Source of the DNA: Rhodovulum sp. ES.010
GTDB taxonomy: Bacteria > Pseudomonadota > Alphaproteobacteria > Rhodobacterales > Rhodobacteraceae
Reading direction: 5' to 3'
DNA length: 64,000 nucleotides
Assembly (NCBI RefSeq): GCF_900142935.1
Contig: NZ_FSRS01000001.1
Span: forward strand, 1,374,001 to 1,438,000
The notes under the pieces were generated by a model that was not told where the DNA came from, did not search any database, and worked only from the letters and a program-made list of their open reading frames with translations. Made by a program: the position numbers and the translations under genes. Shown piece after piece: positions 36,208 to 44,685 of this stretch (within the stretch, counting starts at the first letter, position 1; every line of letters starts with the position of its first letter).

Positions 36208-36720
36208 GGGGCGTCATCCGCTCCTGTCGGGGCGGTGCATCGCGCCGATCATCGTCGTCAGATCGACCCGCATTGCGGCTCGGCGCCCTGGGGGTCTCCG
36301 CCTCGGCGCGTTCGGCCCTGCCGCGCCCTTGCGCAACGAGGTCCCCGAGATAGGCCACGTCACACGCCGAGGCGCGTCTTGCGGCCTCTGCCGCGACTGG
36401 CGGTTCGATCATCAGCCGGCCCTGCATGAGTTGCTCGGGGGCGGTTGCACTCAGCAGGATCGTCTCCTTGACGGAGTGACCAAACGGCGCGGGTCCGCGG
36501 AATGTGCCCTTGCCGGCCTGCCGCCAGATTTCGTCTTCCCGTTCAAGCTCCAGCAACGCCGCGCGCACGGTCTGGCGACTGCACCCTAGAAGACCCGCAA
36601 GCGCGTTCGCTCGGAAGGCGACCGCCGATGATGAATACTTCCTTGTCGAAAAGCGCGCGCAGTCGTTCCAACCCAATGGTCCGATGGTCCGGATATCGCG
36701 TCGGAAGGCCAGGCTGACCA
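36208..36720 (-). pseudogene. GntR/FadR-type regulator, frameshifted and truncated
   Basis: The N-terminal wing helix (GLERLRALFDKEVFIIGGRLPSERA) is quoted here only as far as IIGGRLPSERA; it is in one minus-strand frame, whereas the rest of the HTH (LAGLLGCSRQTVRAALLELE, RQAGKGTF) and the start of an FCD domain (APEQLMQGRLMIEPPVAAEA) are in another. The switch falls at a GCGCG tract near 36599-36606, and restoring two bases gives the expected SERALAGLLG. After about 50 residues the FCD domain loses its metal-binding His pattern and ends early. It is convergent with the DMT gene it may once have regulated. Confidence 0.75.
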
Positions 36721-36789
36721 ATGGCCGAAACCCAGCTTGTCCTGCCGGTCAGGGCATCGAGTGGCGCCGCCCGCCCCCCGATTGGAGGA

Positions 36790-37713
36790 TCAGTAGCTTG
36801 TCGGGACGCCACAGCGGGTCATGAACATCGACACCGCGGCCTCGTCCCGCGGCTCGGGCCCGTTCGCGATCAGAGTCACCCATTCGTCGCCATAGGCCAG
36901 CGCGACGGAGCCGGCCCGGGCCAGCCGCGCGAACAGGTCGACATCGCGGCCCAGCGTGCCGATCGGATACCAGTTCCCGGTTTGGTCGCTGAGCTGGGGC
37001 ATCAGGATGACGGGCATCTCCATGCCGTCGGCCACAAGGGACGCCGTGCGGGGCACGTCCTCGGCGCGGTCATGTTGGCGGTCGACCAGAACCCAGATAT
37101 CATCGCCGTTGTCCGGGCAGCGAAAGCGGATTTCCGAAAAGCTGTCCTCCGCGGCCCCCGCCCGGACCCAGGCCAGAACCGCCGAGGTCGCGGTGTCCCA
37201 ACTGCCGGGCTGGAACGACCAGTGCCCCGGCGAGGGTTCGGGGGCCGGGTCGGGCGCGGGGTTTCGCAGATCGGCGGGCAGGGGGCGGCGGCGTTCGGGC
37301 CCCGGGGCCAGGCTTTCGCCCTGGGCGATCCGGGCGGCCTGGTCCTGGGTCAGGTGCCCGTAGGCCGACAGGATGTCCGGCGTCATCCCCTGTTCCTGCC
37401 GCAGGAGGGCAAAGCCGTCGCGGCGCAACTCGCCGAAGGCGAAATGCGCGGCACTGCGCCCCCGCCGCCAGATCACCGCCAGATCGACATCGCCGTTCCC
37501 GGTCATGTCGCGCAGCCCCTGCACGACGAACAGCGGATCCTGCGGGTCCTGGCGCACCTCGAACACCGTCTCGCCCCGGTAGGTCACGACCAGCGTGCCC
37601 GGCTCCAGCGTGACCGCGTAACCGGGGTTGAGCGCCTGGGCCGATGCGGCCCCCGCCCCGAGGCCCAGCACGAGGGCGGCGAGCGTGGAAAGGATGCGAC
37701 GGGTCATGGTCAT
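36790..37713 (-). CDS. secreted protein of unknown function
   Basis: 307 residues, signal peptide about residues 1-25 (MTMTRRILSTLAALVLGLGA, ending ASA). The mature protein has a FG-GAP-like opening (DMTGNGDVDLAVIWRRGRSA), a proline-rich linker (PADLRNPAPDPAPEPSPG) and a C-terminal beta-rich half with two Cys (RFRCPDNGDDIWVLVDR; MTRCGVPTSY) that may pair. It is probably periplasmic. It starts 8 bases after the end of the next secreted-protein gene on the same strand, so the two form an operon. I do not recognise the family. Confidence 0.7.
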   Translation of the reverse strand: MTMTRRILSTLAALVLGLGAGAASAQALNPGYAVTLEPGTLVVTYRGETVFEVRQDPQDPLFVVQGLRDMTGNGDVDLAVIWRRGRSAAHFAFGELRRDGFALLRQEQGMTPDILSAYGHLTQDQAARIAQGESLAPGPERRRPLPADLRNPAPDPAPEPSPGHWSFQPGSWDTATSAVLAWVRAGAAEDSFSEIRFRCPDNGDDIWVLVDRQHDRAEDVPRTASLVADGMEMPVILMPQLSDQTGNWYPIGTLGRDVDLFARLARAGSVALAYGDEWVTLIANGPEPRDEAAVSMFMTRCGVPTSY

Positions 37714-37721
37714 GCTCCTGG

Positions 37722-39185
37722 TCAGTTCCTGCGCAGGGCGGCGTCGAGGTCGACGACACGCGCCTCGTCGTTGTCCCGGATCCGCTGAAAAAGGGCGCGC
37801 CGGGCCTCCGTGATCTCGTCCAGCCGCTGCGCCAGCGCCTGTTCGAGGGTTTCGAACCGGCGGATCGCGGTGACCTGGCTGGCGAGCATCGCGCTGTCCG
37901 ATTCGGCGGTCTCCTTCCAGCCCTCCAGCGTGCGCGGCAGCAACAGCGCCCCCGCGATGTCGGAATACCCCGCAAGGCCCGAGAGCGGGTCCGTGGGCAC
38001 CATGTCCAGCCAGTTGATCGTCGATTTCAGCATCGACTTGACCACGTTTCCCGAGAAGTTCGTGCGCAGGATTTCCAACTGGCCGCGCACGTCGTTCAGG
38101 CGCGCCTGGGTGTCGAGATGGGCCAGCCGGTAAGTCTCGGTGCCCTGCATCAGGGCGTTGTAACGCGCGACGCCCGCCGCGGTGGGCCGGCGCGTCCAGT
38201 GCCAGGCGACCCCTTCGGCATCGAGATCGGCCAGATAGGCGTTCAGGCTGGCGACCTGCCGGGCGGCAAGGTCGAAATCATGCCGCGCGATGGTCCCTTC
38301 CAAGGCCGCGCCAAAGCGGTTGATATCCTCAAGCAGCGTTTCGGCATGGAAATCGGGCGCCCCGTCCGCGGCCAGATAGGCCCCCGCCGGGGCCTCGCCC
38401 GCCGGGGCAACGCCGGCGAAATAGCCGGTCCTGTCCATGGACAGCGATTCGGTCTTTCTTCGGCCGAACGTGCCGGTGACCTGGGCCTTGAGACGGTGCG
38501 CCTTGCTGCCATCCGGCAGCACCGATGTCTCGTCGATCGTCAGGCAGACCCGCGCCTTGCCGTAGGGCAGTTCGTCATAAGCGCGCTGGAACAGCGCGGA
38601 AGAGCCGTAGGCATAGAGATCCATCGACCAATAGGTCTCGATGCGGAAACACCCCGCGGCACGGTCGGGGGCGGCGGTCCCCTCGAAGATGCCGACGCCG
38701 TACCCCTTGACATCGTGCTCGGGCCCCAGACCGTAGGGTCCCGCATCGTGGTAGCGCACCCGGAACCCGACCCTGTCGCCGTCGCGCCGGTAGAACAGTT
38801 CGCGCACGTCCTCGTCCTGCGCCAGCGAGTCGAGGGTCCGGCTGTCGGGAAGCCGGGCTGGCAGGGAGGGGCCGCGGTCGATGGCGAAGCCCACCGGATC
38901 GCCGTCTTCCAAGACCAGCCAGGGCCAGCCGAACCGTGCGAAGAAGTTCCGCATCGGCGCGCCCGTGGTCAGGCCCAGCGCAGCAACCGCGTCCGGCACG
39001 GGTGCCGGGCCGCCGCCCAGCGCCTCGGGGATCATGGATTCCGGCCCGACACCGGGCGCGTTGTAAAAGATGCCCGAGATAAGCAGCCGTCGCGGCAAAT
39101 CCTCGGCCCGGGCGACACCGGGAGCGGCCGCAAGTGCGATCAAGGGGGCAAACCCGGCGATGGACCGAGACAGTCGGGGACGCAT
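37722..39185 (-). CDS. large secreted protein of unknown function
   Basis: 487 residues from the ATG at 39185, preceded by AAAGGAG. Signal peptide about residues 1-27 (ends GVARA). The N-terminal 270 residues are globular with many aromatic residues (NFFARFGWPWLVLEDGDPV; CFRIETYWSMDLYAYGSSA). The last 200 are helical with coiled-coil-like heptads (FETLEQALAQRLDEITEARR). No catalytic motif is recognised. It is the head gene of an operon with the 307-residue secreted protein. The start is divergent from a broken ferric-reductase-like gene. Confidence 0.7.
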   Translation of the reverse strand: MRPRLSRSIAGFAPLIALAAAPGVARAEDLPRRLLISGIFYNAPGVGPESMIPEALGGGPAPVPDAVAALGLTTGAPMRNFFARFGWPWLVLEDGDPVGFAIDRGPSLPARLPDSRTLDSLAQDEDVRELFYRRDGDRVGFRVRYHDAGPYGLGPEHDVKGYGVGIFEGTAAPDRAAGCFRIETYWSMDLYAYGSSALFQRAYDELPYGKARVCLTIDETSVLPDGSKAHRLKAQVTGTFGRRKTESLSMDRTGYFAGVAPAGEAPAGAYLAADGAPDFHAETLLEDINRFGAALEGTIARHDFDLAARQVASLNAYLADLDAEGVAWHWTRRPTAAGVARYNALMQGTETYRLAHLDTQARLNDVRGQLEILRTNFSGNVVKSMLKSTINWLDMVPTDPLSGLAGYSDIAGALLLPRTLEGWKETAESDSAMLASQVTAIRRFETLEQALAQRLDEITEARRALFQRIRDNDEARVVDLDAALRRN

Positions 39186-39261
39186 GACGGCTCCTTTCCT
39201 GGAGGCTACTCTATTGTCCCGATTGCGATTTTGCGTGCGGCGGTTCAACGCACGGTTGCGT

Positions 39262-39880
39262 GTGTACCAGGCGCGCGCGGTCATTGTCCGGACCGGTCTC
39301 GCAGTTGCCGTAACCGTGCCGATTGCAGCTGCGGACTCCAGCCCGCTGCTGGCCTCACGCGACCCGATTTACATCGCCGCCGGTTTCGCCGGGGCCGTGG
39401 CGATGGCACCGTTGCTGGTTAAACCGCCTCTGGCGGCAGGTTTCCTGCCGGGCCGTGCCGTGCGGCACGGTCTGCGCGTTCATCGCTGGACCGGCGGCAC
39501 GCTGTTCGAGGCCATCGTGCTCCATGGTGCGGAGCTGTGGATCACCAGTCCCCCGGACGTGGTCGACGCGCCGCTCTTTGCGTCGCCGACGCCGTTTTCC
39601 GCCTGCGGCGTGATCGTAATGTGGGCAATGTTCGCTGCGGCGATGCTGGCCCTGGTCCGCCTGCGGTTGACCTGCGGGTGCAGACCTGCCGGGTCGCGCA
39701 TACCTCGCTGGCGCTCTGGCGCTGGTGGTCGTCGTGGGTCGCGTGGTCCGTGCGCTGCTGATCGAGGGCACGATGGAAACGCTGTCCAATGCCGCGCTTT
39801 GCGTACTGGGTCTTGCAGAGACGGTGAAGGTCGTGGCCGATCTGCACCTGTGGTCCAAGCTTGCGATAGCGGACCGCTGA
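39262..39880 (+). pseudogene. ferric-reductase-like membrane protein, two frameshifts
   Basis: From a GTG near 39262 the frame reads a membrane protein (VRTGLAVAVTVPIAAADSSP; RVHRWTGGTLFEAIVLHGAE, with His pairs suited to heme; ITSPPDVVDAPLFASPTPFS). After LALVRLRL near 39660 the phase shifts to VAHTSLAL and again to LVVVVGRVVRALLIEGTMET, ending at TGA 39878-39880 with DLHLWSKLAIADR. The three pieces give one plausible protein of about 205 residues with a ferric-reductase-like transmembrane domain. Both indels lie between 39661 and 39725. A sequencing error cannot be excluded. Confidence 0.75.
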
Positions 39881-39935
39881 GCGACCCTTACGCGGTGCGC
39901 TGACGTGCAGCCCCCGCGCTCCTCCCCCGCGTCCC

Positions 39936-41270
39936 TTATGTCATCTTGGCTGCGGGCAGACTTATCGTCACGCGCAGGCCGCCCTCGGGGCGATTGTCCA
40001 GCCGGATTTCTCCCCCGTGGGACGCGATGATGTTGCGGGCGATGGACAGGCCCAAGCCCGCGCCGCCGGTCTCGCCGCTGCGACTCTCCTCACCCCGGAC
40101 AAAGGGTTCCAGAACGTCCGAGAGGCGCTCTTCCGGGATGCCGGGGCCGCCATCCTCTACGGTCACCTGAACGGCATCACGTGCGCGTTCCAACCGCACG
40201 CGGGCGGCACCGCCATAGCGGATGGCATTGTCGATGATGTTGCCAAAGGCGCGGCCGAGGGCGACCGGGCGCGCCTGCACATGCACCGCCTCAGCCGCGG
40301 TCAGGATCGCGCCCCGCTCTTCGCACAAACGAACCAGAAAAGCGGCCAGATCGACCTGCACCGGTTCCTCGCCATCGCCGGCACCGCGCGCATAGTGGAC
40401 CAACCCGTCGGCCATGACCGTCATCTCGTCCAGCGTCTGGATCATCGGGGCGGCGTCCTCCTCGTCCAGAAGTTCGGCGCGGATGCGAAGGCTGGTGATG
40501 GGCGTGCGCAGGTCGTGCCCGACCGCGGCCAGCGTGCGCATCCTTTCGGCATCGAACCGGGCAATGCGGGCCTGCATCTCGTTGAAGGCGGCGGCGGCGT
40601 CGCGCAATTCGCGCGGGCCCGCTTCGGGGACACGCACCCGGCGGTCGCCTTGCCCGGCCGCCCGCGCCGCGTCGGCCAGAGCGTTCAGAGGCCGTGTCAG
40701 GCGGCGAATCAGTACCAGCGCGACGCCCAGCACCGAGACCAGGGACACCCCCAGCACCAGCAGCAGAACCCCGGACGGGATACCGGGCGGTCCCCGGTGA
40801 TCTCCGCGCGAAACGGTATTCAGCCATTGCAGGCCGTTGGCATCGCCGTCCAGCCGGATCGACAGCGCCACCGCCTCGCCGCCATGCGGGCCATCCTTGT
40901 GATGCCGGACGACGAGGGCGGCGCGCACCTCGCGGTCGCCCAAGGCGTCCTGGAGCGCGCGGGTCAGGGCCGCTGCGCGCCGCCCGGTCGGGCCGGCTGC
41001 GACCCGGGGGACAGGATCGACGGACACGCGGGTCAACCGGGTGGACGCCGCGCGTGCCGCGCGGATCCGGCGCTCGGCCGGGGCGGCCTCGATCGCGGGT
41101 ACGAGGGACACGATGCGCTCGACCTCGCGCTCGAACCGCGCGGCGCTGTCCTGCCGGGCGCGATCGGCATAGAGCAATGCCGCCGCGATCGCGTTGGCCG
41201 CGATCAGGGCCGCCGCCAGAAGGATCGAAAACCGGGCGGCAAGGCCGTCAATGGGCAGGCGCGGTTTCAT
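39936..41270 (-). CDS. sensor histidine kinase
   Basis: 444 residues from the ATG at 41270. Two membrane helices (about 14-36 and 165-187) flank a periplasmic sensor of about 130 residues, then HAMP (RRLTRPLNALADAARA) and the kinase: H box VGHDLRTPITSL, N box GNIIDNAIRYG, G1 EDGGPGIPEE, G2 GGAGLGLSIARNI. It phosphorylates the adjacent OmpR-type regulator; the signal is unknown. Its ATG overlaps the regulator's stop (ATGA at 41267-41270). The setting next to EF-hand and ferric-reductase-like genes hints at metal or redox sensing. Confidence 0.93.
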   Translation of the reverse strand: MKPRLPIDGLAARFSILLAAALIAANAIAAALLYADRARQDSAARFEREVERIVSLVPAIEAAPAERRIRAARAASTRLTRVSVDPVPRVAAGPTGRRAAALTRALQDALGDREVRAALVVRHHKDGPHGGEAVALSIRLDGDANGLQWLNTVSRGDHRGPPGIPSGVLLLVLGVSLVSVLGVALVLIRRLTRPLNALADAARAAGQGDRRVRVPEAGPRELRDAAAAFNEMQARIARFDAERMRTLAAVGHDLRTPITSLRIRAELLDEEDAAPMIQTLDEMTVMADGLVHYARGAGDGEEPVQVDLAAFLVRLCEERGAILTAAEAVHVQARPVALGRAFGNIIDNAIRYGGAARVRLERARDAVQVTVEDGGPGIPEERLSDVLEPFVRGEESRSGETGGAGLGLSIARNIIASHGGEIRLDNRPEGGLRVTISLPAAKMT

Positions 41271-41980
41271 GTGTCCTCCACATCGACGGCGAGGCGATAG
41301 CCGCCGCCCCATTCGGTGACGATCAGGCGGGGAGCCTTGGGGTCGTCCTCGACCTTGCGACGCAGGCGGCTGACGGTGTTGTCGATGGCCCGGTCATAGG
41401 CCTTGGCATCGCGCCCAGCCGTCAGGTCCAGCAGGCGGTCGCGGCTGAGCACGGTATGCGGATGGTCCAGCAGGATGCCCAGCAGGCGGCTTTCGCCCGA
41501 GGTCAACGCCACACTGCGGCCATCATCGTGCTGCGCCTGCTGAAGGTCGGGATCGTGGCGCCAAGGACCGAACCGGCGGATGCCCGAGGCCACGACCGGT
41601 GCGGGCTCGGGAAGCCGGCGCAGCACGGCGCGGATGCGCGCCAGCAACTCGCGCGGGTTGAAGGGTTTGACCAGGTAATCATCGGCGCCCAGTTCCAAGC
41701 CCACGATGCGGTCGGTCTCGTCCGCCATCGCGGTCAGAAGGATGACCGGCGGCCCGCCGCGTGCCACCAGCCAGCGGCACAGGCTCAGCCCGTCCTCGCC
41801 CGGCATCATGATGTCCAGCACCACCAGCGCGGGGCTACCGTCCTCCAGCGCGCGGCGCGCCTCGCCGGCATTCGCGGCCAGGACGGTGCGCAGCCCCTGC
41901 TTGCGGAGGTACTGCCCCAACGGTTCGCGGATGTCGCGCGCATCGTCGACGATCAGGATCTGCGGGTCGCTCTGGGACAT
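41267..41980 (-). CDS. OmpR/PhoB-family response regulator
   Basis: 237 residues from the ATG at 41980 (MSQSDPQILIVDDARDIREP). The receiver domain has the acidic pair Asp12/Asp13, phospho-acceptor Asp56 (VVLDIMMPGEDG) and Lys in GADDYLVKPFN. A winged helix-turn-helix follows (LTSGESRLLGILLDHPHTVLS is shown only as TSGESRLLGILL; then AIDNTVSRLRRKVEDD). It is transcribed with the kinase. The divergent gap upstream holds ordered GCGACA repeats spaced one helical turn, as OmpR-type dimers prefer, so it probably controls both its own operon and the EF-hand operon. Confidence 0.93.
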   Translation of the reverse strand: MSQSDPQILIVDDARDIREPLGQYLRKQGLRTVLAANAGEARRALEDGSPALVVLDIMMPGEDGLSLCRWLVARGGPPVILLTAMADETDRIVGLELGADDYLVKPFNPRELLARIRAVLRRLPEPAPVVASGIRRFGPWRHDPDLQQAQHDDGRSVALTSGESRLLGILLDHPHTVLSRDRLLDLTAGRDAKAYDRAIDNTVSRLRRKVEDDPKAPRLIVTEWGGGYRLAVDVEDT

Positions 41981-42071
41981 CTTCGGAACCGGCCTTTCAG
42001 GTTTTCCACACAGATTAGGGGGCCCAGCGCGCGGTTTCCCAGCCCCTGAACCCCGCCAGGGCCAAAAGAAA

Positions 42072-42116
42072 TGTCGCGAATTGTCGTCGCGCCCGGCGTT
42101 GCGACAGGTGGCGACA
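42072..42116. promoter_or_regulatory. two tandem repeat pairs (TGTCGY / GCGACA) in inverted order
   Basis: TGTCGC at 42072-42077 and TGTCGT at 42082-42087 are direct repeats 10 bases apart. GCGACA at 42101-42106 and 42111-42116 are their reverse complement, again 10 bases apart. Two head-to-head tandem pairs fit two dimers of an OmpR-type regulator, one facing each of the two divergent genes. Confidence 0.6.
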
Positions 42117-42215
42117 AACCGGCCGCCGCGGTGACACACATTCCCGGCCCGGGTCATCCATATCGAGGCTCATCGAGGGCCAAACGGCCTTCCGGACACA
42201 AGAAAGGATGACACG

Positions 42216-42755
42216 ATGACCAAATCGAAATTCGTTCCCGCAGGTCTTCTGGCGCTGGTCCTGGTCGGCGGCACTGCCCCCCTGGCCTCGGCGCAGGGCA
42301 TGAGCTTCTTCTCCGATCGGGACGCCAAGGCGATGCGCGCCGATTTCCGCGGCGGTGATCATGGCCAGCGCGGCCACCACGCCAAGCGTAGCGCGACCGG
42401 CGGCGGGATGTTCCGCACCCTCTTCGAGATCGTCGATGCCAATGGCGACCGCAGCGTGACCGAGGAAGAGATCGATGCCTACCGCGCAGCGCAACTGGCC
42501 GAGGTCGATGCCTCGGGCGATGGCGCGCTGTCGATCGAGGAGTTCGACAAGCTCTACCGTGCGCTGACCCGCTCGCGCATGGTCGACGCGTTCCAGGCAC
42601 TCGACGCCGATGGCGACGGCCGGATCGCGGCCGAGGAGATCGACACGCGCATCGCGCACATCGTCGCGCGGCTGGACCGGGACGGCGATGGCGTGCTGAG
42701 CCTGACGCCTCCGGCGGCCGCCCCCGTGCAGGTCGCCCCGCAGGCGGATAACTGA
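42216..42755 (+). CDS. secreted EF-hand calcium-binding protein
   Basis: 179 residues. Signal peptide residues 1-27 (ends LASAQ). Four EF-hand loops are readable: DANGDRSVTEEE (74-85), DASGDGALSIEE (98-109), DADGDGRIAAEE (130-141) and a degenerate DRDGDGVLSL (154 on). The first three have good calcium ligands. A His-rich segment lies before them (GGDHGQRGHHAKR). It is probably periplasmic. It is first in a plus-strand operon with the ferric-reductase-like protein, divergent from the two-component genes that probably regulate it. Confidence 0.88.
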   Translation: MTKSKFVPAGLLALVLVGGTAPLASAQGMSFFSDRDAKAMRADFRGGDHGQRGHHAKRSATGGGMFRTLFEIVDANGDRSVTEEEIDAYRAAQLAEVDASGDGALSIEEFDKLYRALTRSRMVDAFQALDADGDGRIAAEEIDTRIAHIVARLDRDGDGVLSLTPPAAAPVQVAPQADN

Positions 42756-42826
42756 GACCCCGAGGGGCGGCCCCGCGCCGCCCCGTCCCCCTTCGCCCCG
42801 GCACGAACCGACCAGGGAGCCCCGAG

Positions 42827-44167
42827 ATGAAGACGATCAATACCACTTTCTGGGCGCTGATGCTGGGCATCAGCGGCCTTTGGATCGCGGCCAGCCTGCC
42901 GTTCCCGCAATCCCCGAATGTCATGGCGATACGCCGCCTGCTGGTGGACTATTCCGGCTATCTGGCCATCGCCGCGATGAGCGTCGCGATGATCCTGGCC
43001 ACCCGTATGCCGTGGGTGGAACGCCGGCTGAACGGGCTGGACAAGTCCTATCGCCTGCACAAGTGGCTGGGCATCGCCGCGCTGGTGACCGCGGTCGTGC
43101 ACTGGCTGTCGGTCAACGCCCCGAAATGGGCGGTGTCCTGGGGCCTGATGGCGCGGCCCGAACGACACGGGCATGGCGGCGCTGGCGCCGATCTGGGGAC
43201 GGTCGAGGCGTTCCTGCGAAGCCAGCGCGGCACCGCCGAGATGCTGGGCGAATGGGCGTTTTACGGGGCCGTCGCGCTGATCGCCGCCGCCCTGATCACG
43301 CGGCTGCCCTACAGGCTGTTCGCCGCGACCCATACGCTGGTAGCCATCGCCTATCTCGTTCTGGTCTTTCATGCCCTGGTCCTGATCGATTTCGACGCCT
43401 GGACACAGCCTGTGGGCATCGTCACGGGCCTGTTGATGGCCGGCGGCGTCGCGTCGGCGATGCTTGCCCTGACGCGGCAGATCGGCCGCCGCCGCCAGGT
43501 CGCAGGCCGCATCGCCGGGCTGCGCCAGATCCCCTCGATGACGATCACCGAGACCGAGATCGCCATGGACGACGCGTGGCCCGGGCATGAGGCGGGACAG
43601 TTCGCCTTCGTCACCTTCGATGAGAAAGAGGGTGCGCATCCCTTCACCATCGCCTCGGCTTGGAGCAAGGACAGCACATCGCTGACCATCATCAGCAAGG
43701 CCCTGGGCGACTACACCGCGCGCCTGCCCCAGACGCTGCGGATCGGCGACGATGTCACCGTCGAGGGCCCCTATGGTAGATTCACCTTCGAGGACGGCAA
43801 GAAACGCCAGATCTGGATCGGTGCGGGCATCGGCATCACGCCCTTCATCGCCCGGCTGCAACACTTGGCCGTGCAGCCTGATGGCCGGCGCATCGACCTC
43901 ATCCACTGCGTGCCCAACATCGCACCCGAGGCGCAAGCGCGGCTGGAAACCGACGCCGCCGCGGCGCGCGTCGATCTGCACCTGATGCGCGACGGCACGG
44001 ACGGCCCGCTGACCGGCGCACGCCTGCGCGAGATTCTGCCCGACTGGCAGTCGGCCAGCGTGTGGTTCTGCGGACCGGCCGCCTTCGGCCAGGCGCTGCG
44101 CGAGGATCTGTGCGCCAACGGCCTGCGCCCCGCCGATTTCCACCAGGAGCTGTTCAACCTGCGCTGA
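42827..44167 (+). CDS. ferric-reductase-like heme/flavin transmembrane oxidoreductase
   Basis: 446 residues. The N-terminal half has six hydrophobic helices with the paired His of the ferric reductase-like domain (LHKWLGIAALVTAVVHWLS; FAATHTLVAIAY). The C-terminal half is a ferredoxin-NADP reductase module: FAD contact HPFTIASAW, nucleotide loop IGAGIGITPFIARL and CGPAAFGQAL near the end. It passes electrons from NAD(P)H through FAD and heme across the inner membrane, to iron or another acceptor. It lies 71 bases after the EF-hand gene. EF-hand plus NOX/FRE-like domains recalls calcium-tuned NADPH oxidases, here as separate proteins. Confidence 0.88.
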   Translation: MKTINTTFWALMLGISGLWIAASLPFPQSPNVMAIRRLLVDYSGYLAIAAMSVAMILATRMPWVERRLNGLDKSYRLHKWLGIAALVTAVVHWLSVNAPKWAVSWGLMARPERHGHGGAGADLGTVEAFLRSQRGTAEMLGEWAFYGAVALIAAALITRLPYRLFAATHTLVAIAYLVLVFHALVLIDFDAWTQPVGIVTGLLMAGGVASAMLALTRQIGRRRQVAGRIAGLRQIPSMTITETEIAMDDAWPGHEAGQFAFVTFDEKEGAHPFTIASAWSKDSTSLTIISKALGDYTARLPQTLRIGDDVTVEGPYGRFTFEDGKKRQIWIGAGIGITPFIARLQHLAVQPDGRRIDLIHCVPNIAPEAQARLETDAAAARVDLHLMRDGTDGPLTGARLREILPDWQSASVWFCGPAAFGQALREDLCANGLRPADFHQELFNLR

Positions 44168-44685
44168 CCGGCGCCGCCCGACCCAACGCCAGCTCCGGGC
44201 GCTGAGACCACCCCGCGCCCGGACGTCCATTGCTCAAGAAGTGATTGAGTGAACCCGCCTCGCAACTCCCGACTCGGGACTGAACACATCTGAGTTGCAT
44301 CGAACCAGCACCATGTTGGCAGCCCGAACGCTGACCACGGACCGAAGCATGCACCTGGGGCTATCTCAGATGAGCACGGCGGGGCTACAGAACGGCTCAG
44401 AGGAACACATCAATCGGACCGCTGTTCAGCGGCGGCTTCCGCATGACCCAAACCGCTTGACCGGTGCGGCACCCTTCCCGAAGTCTGGATCCTAGAAGGC
44501 GCGTGGTCCGTCACACTAAATCGATGCGTGACCGGAAATGGCCGGATCTTAAGCCGCCATCGTGGCCGGTTCCCCCGCCGCCATTGACGCGTTGGACTGC
44601 GCATCGGCGTCGAGCGATACCAAGCAAAGAAGGGCGTCCGAACTTGCCACAGCTTGGATGTATGCGCTCCGCACGGGAGGGAGGA
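44168..44685. other. gene-free stretch, probably decayed DNA
   Basis: 518 bases without a supported gene. Its composition is visibly less G+C-rich than the flanks, and open frames are short with no recognisable product. It separates the ferric-reductase-like gene from the ruined efflux operon. I see no repeats, tRNA or clear promoter in it. Confidence 0.5.
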
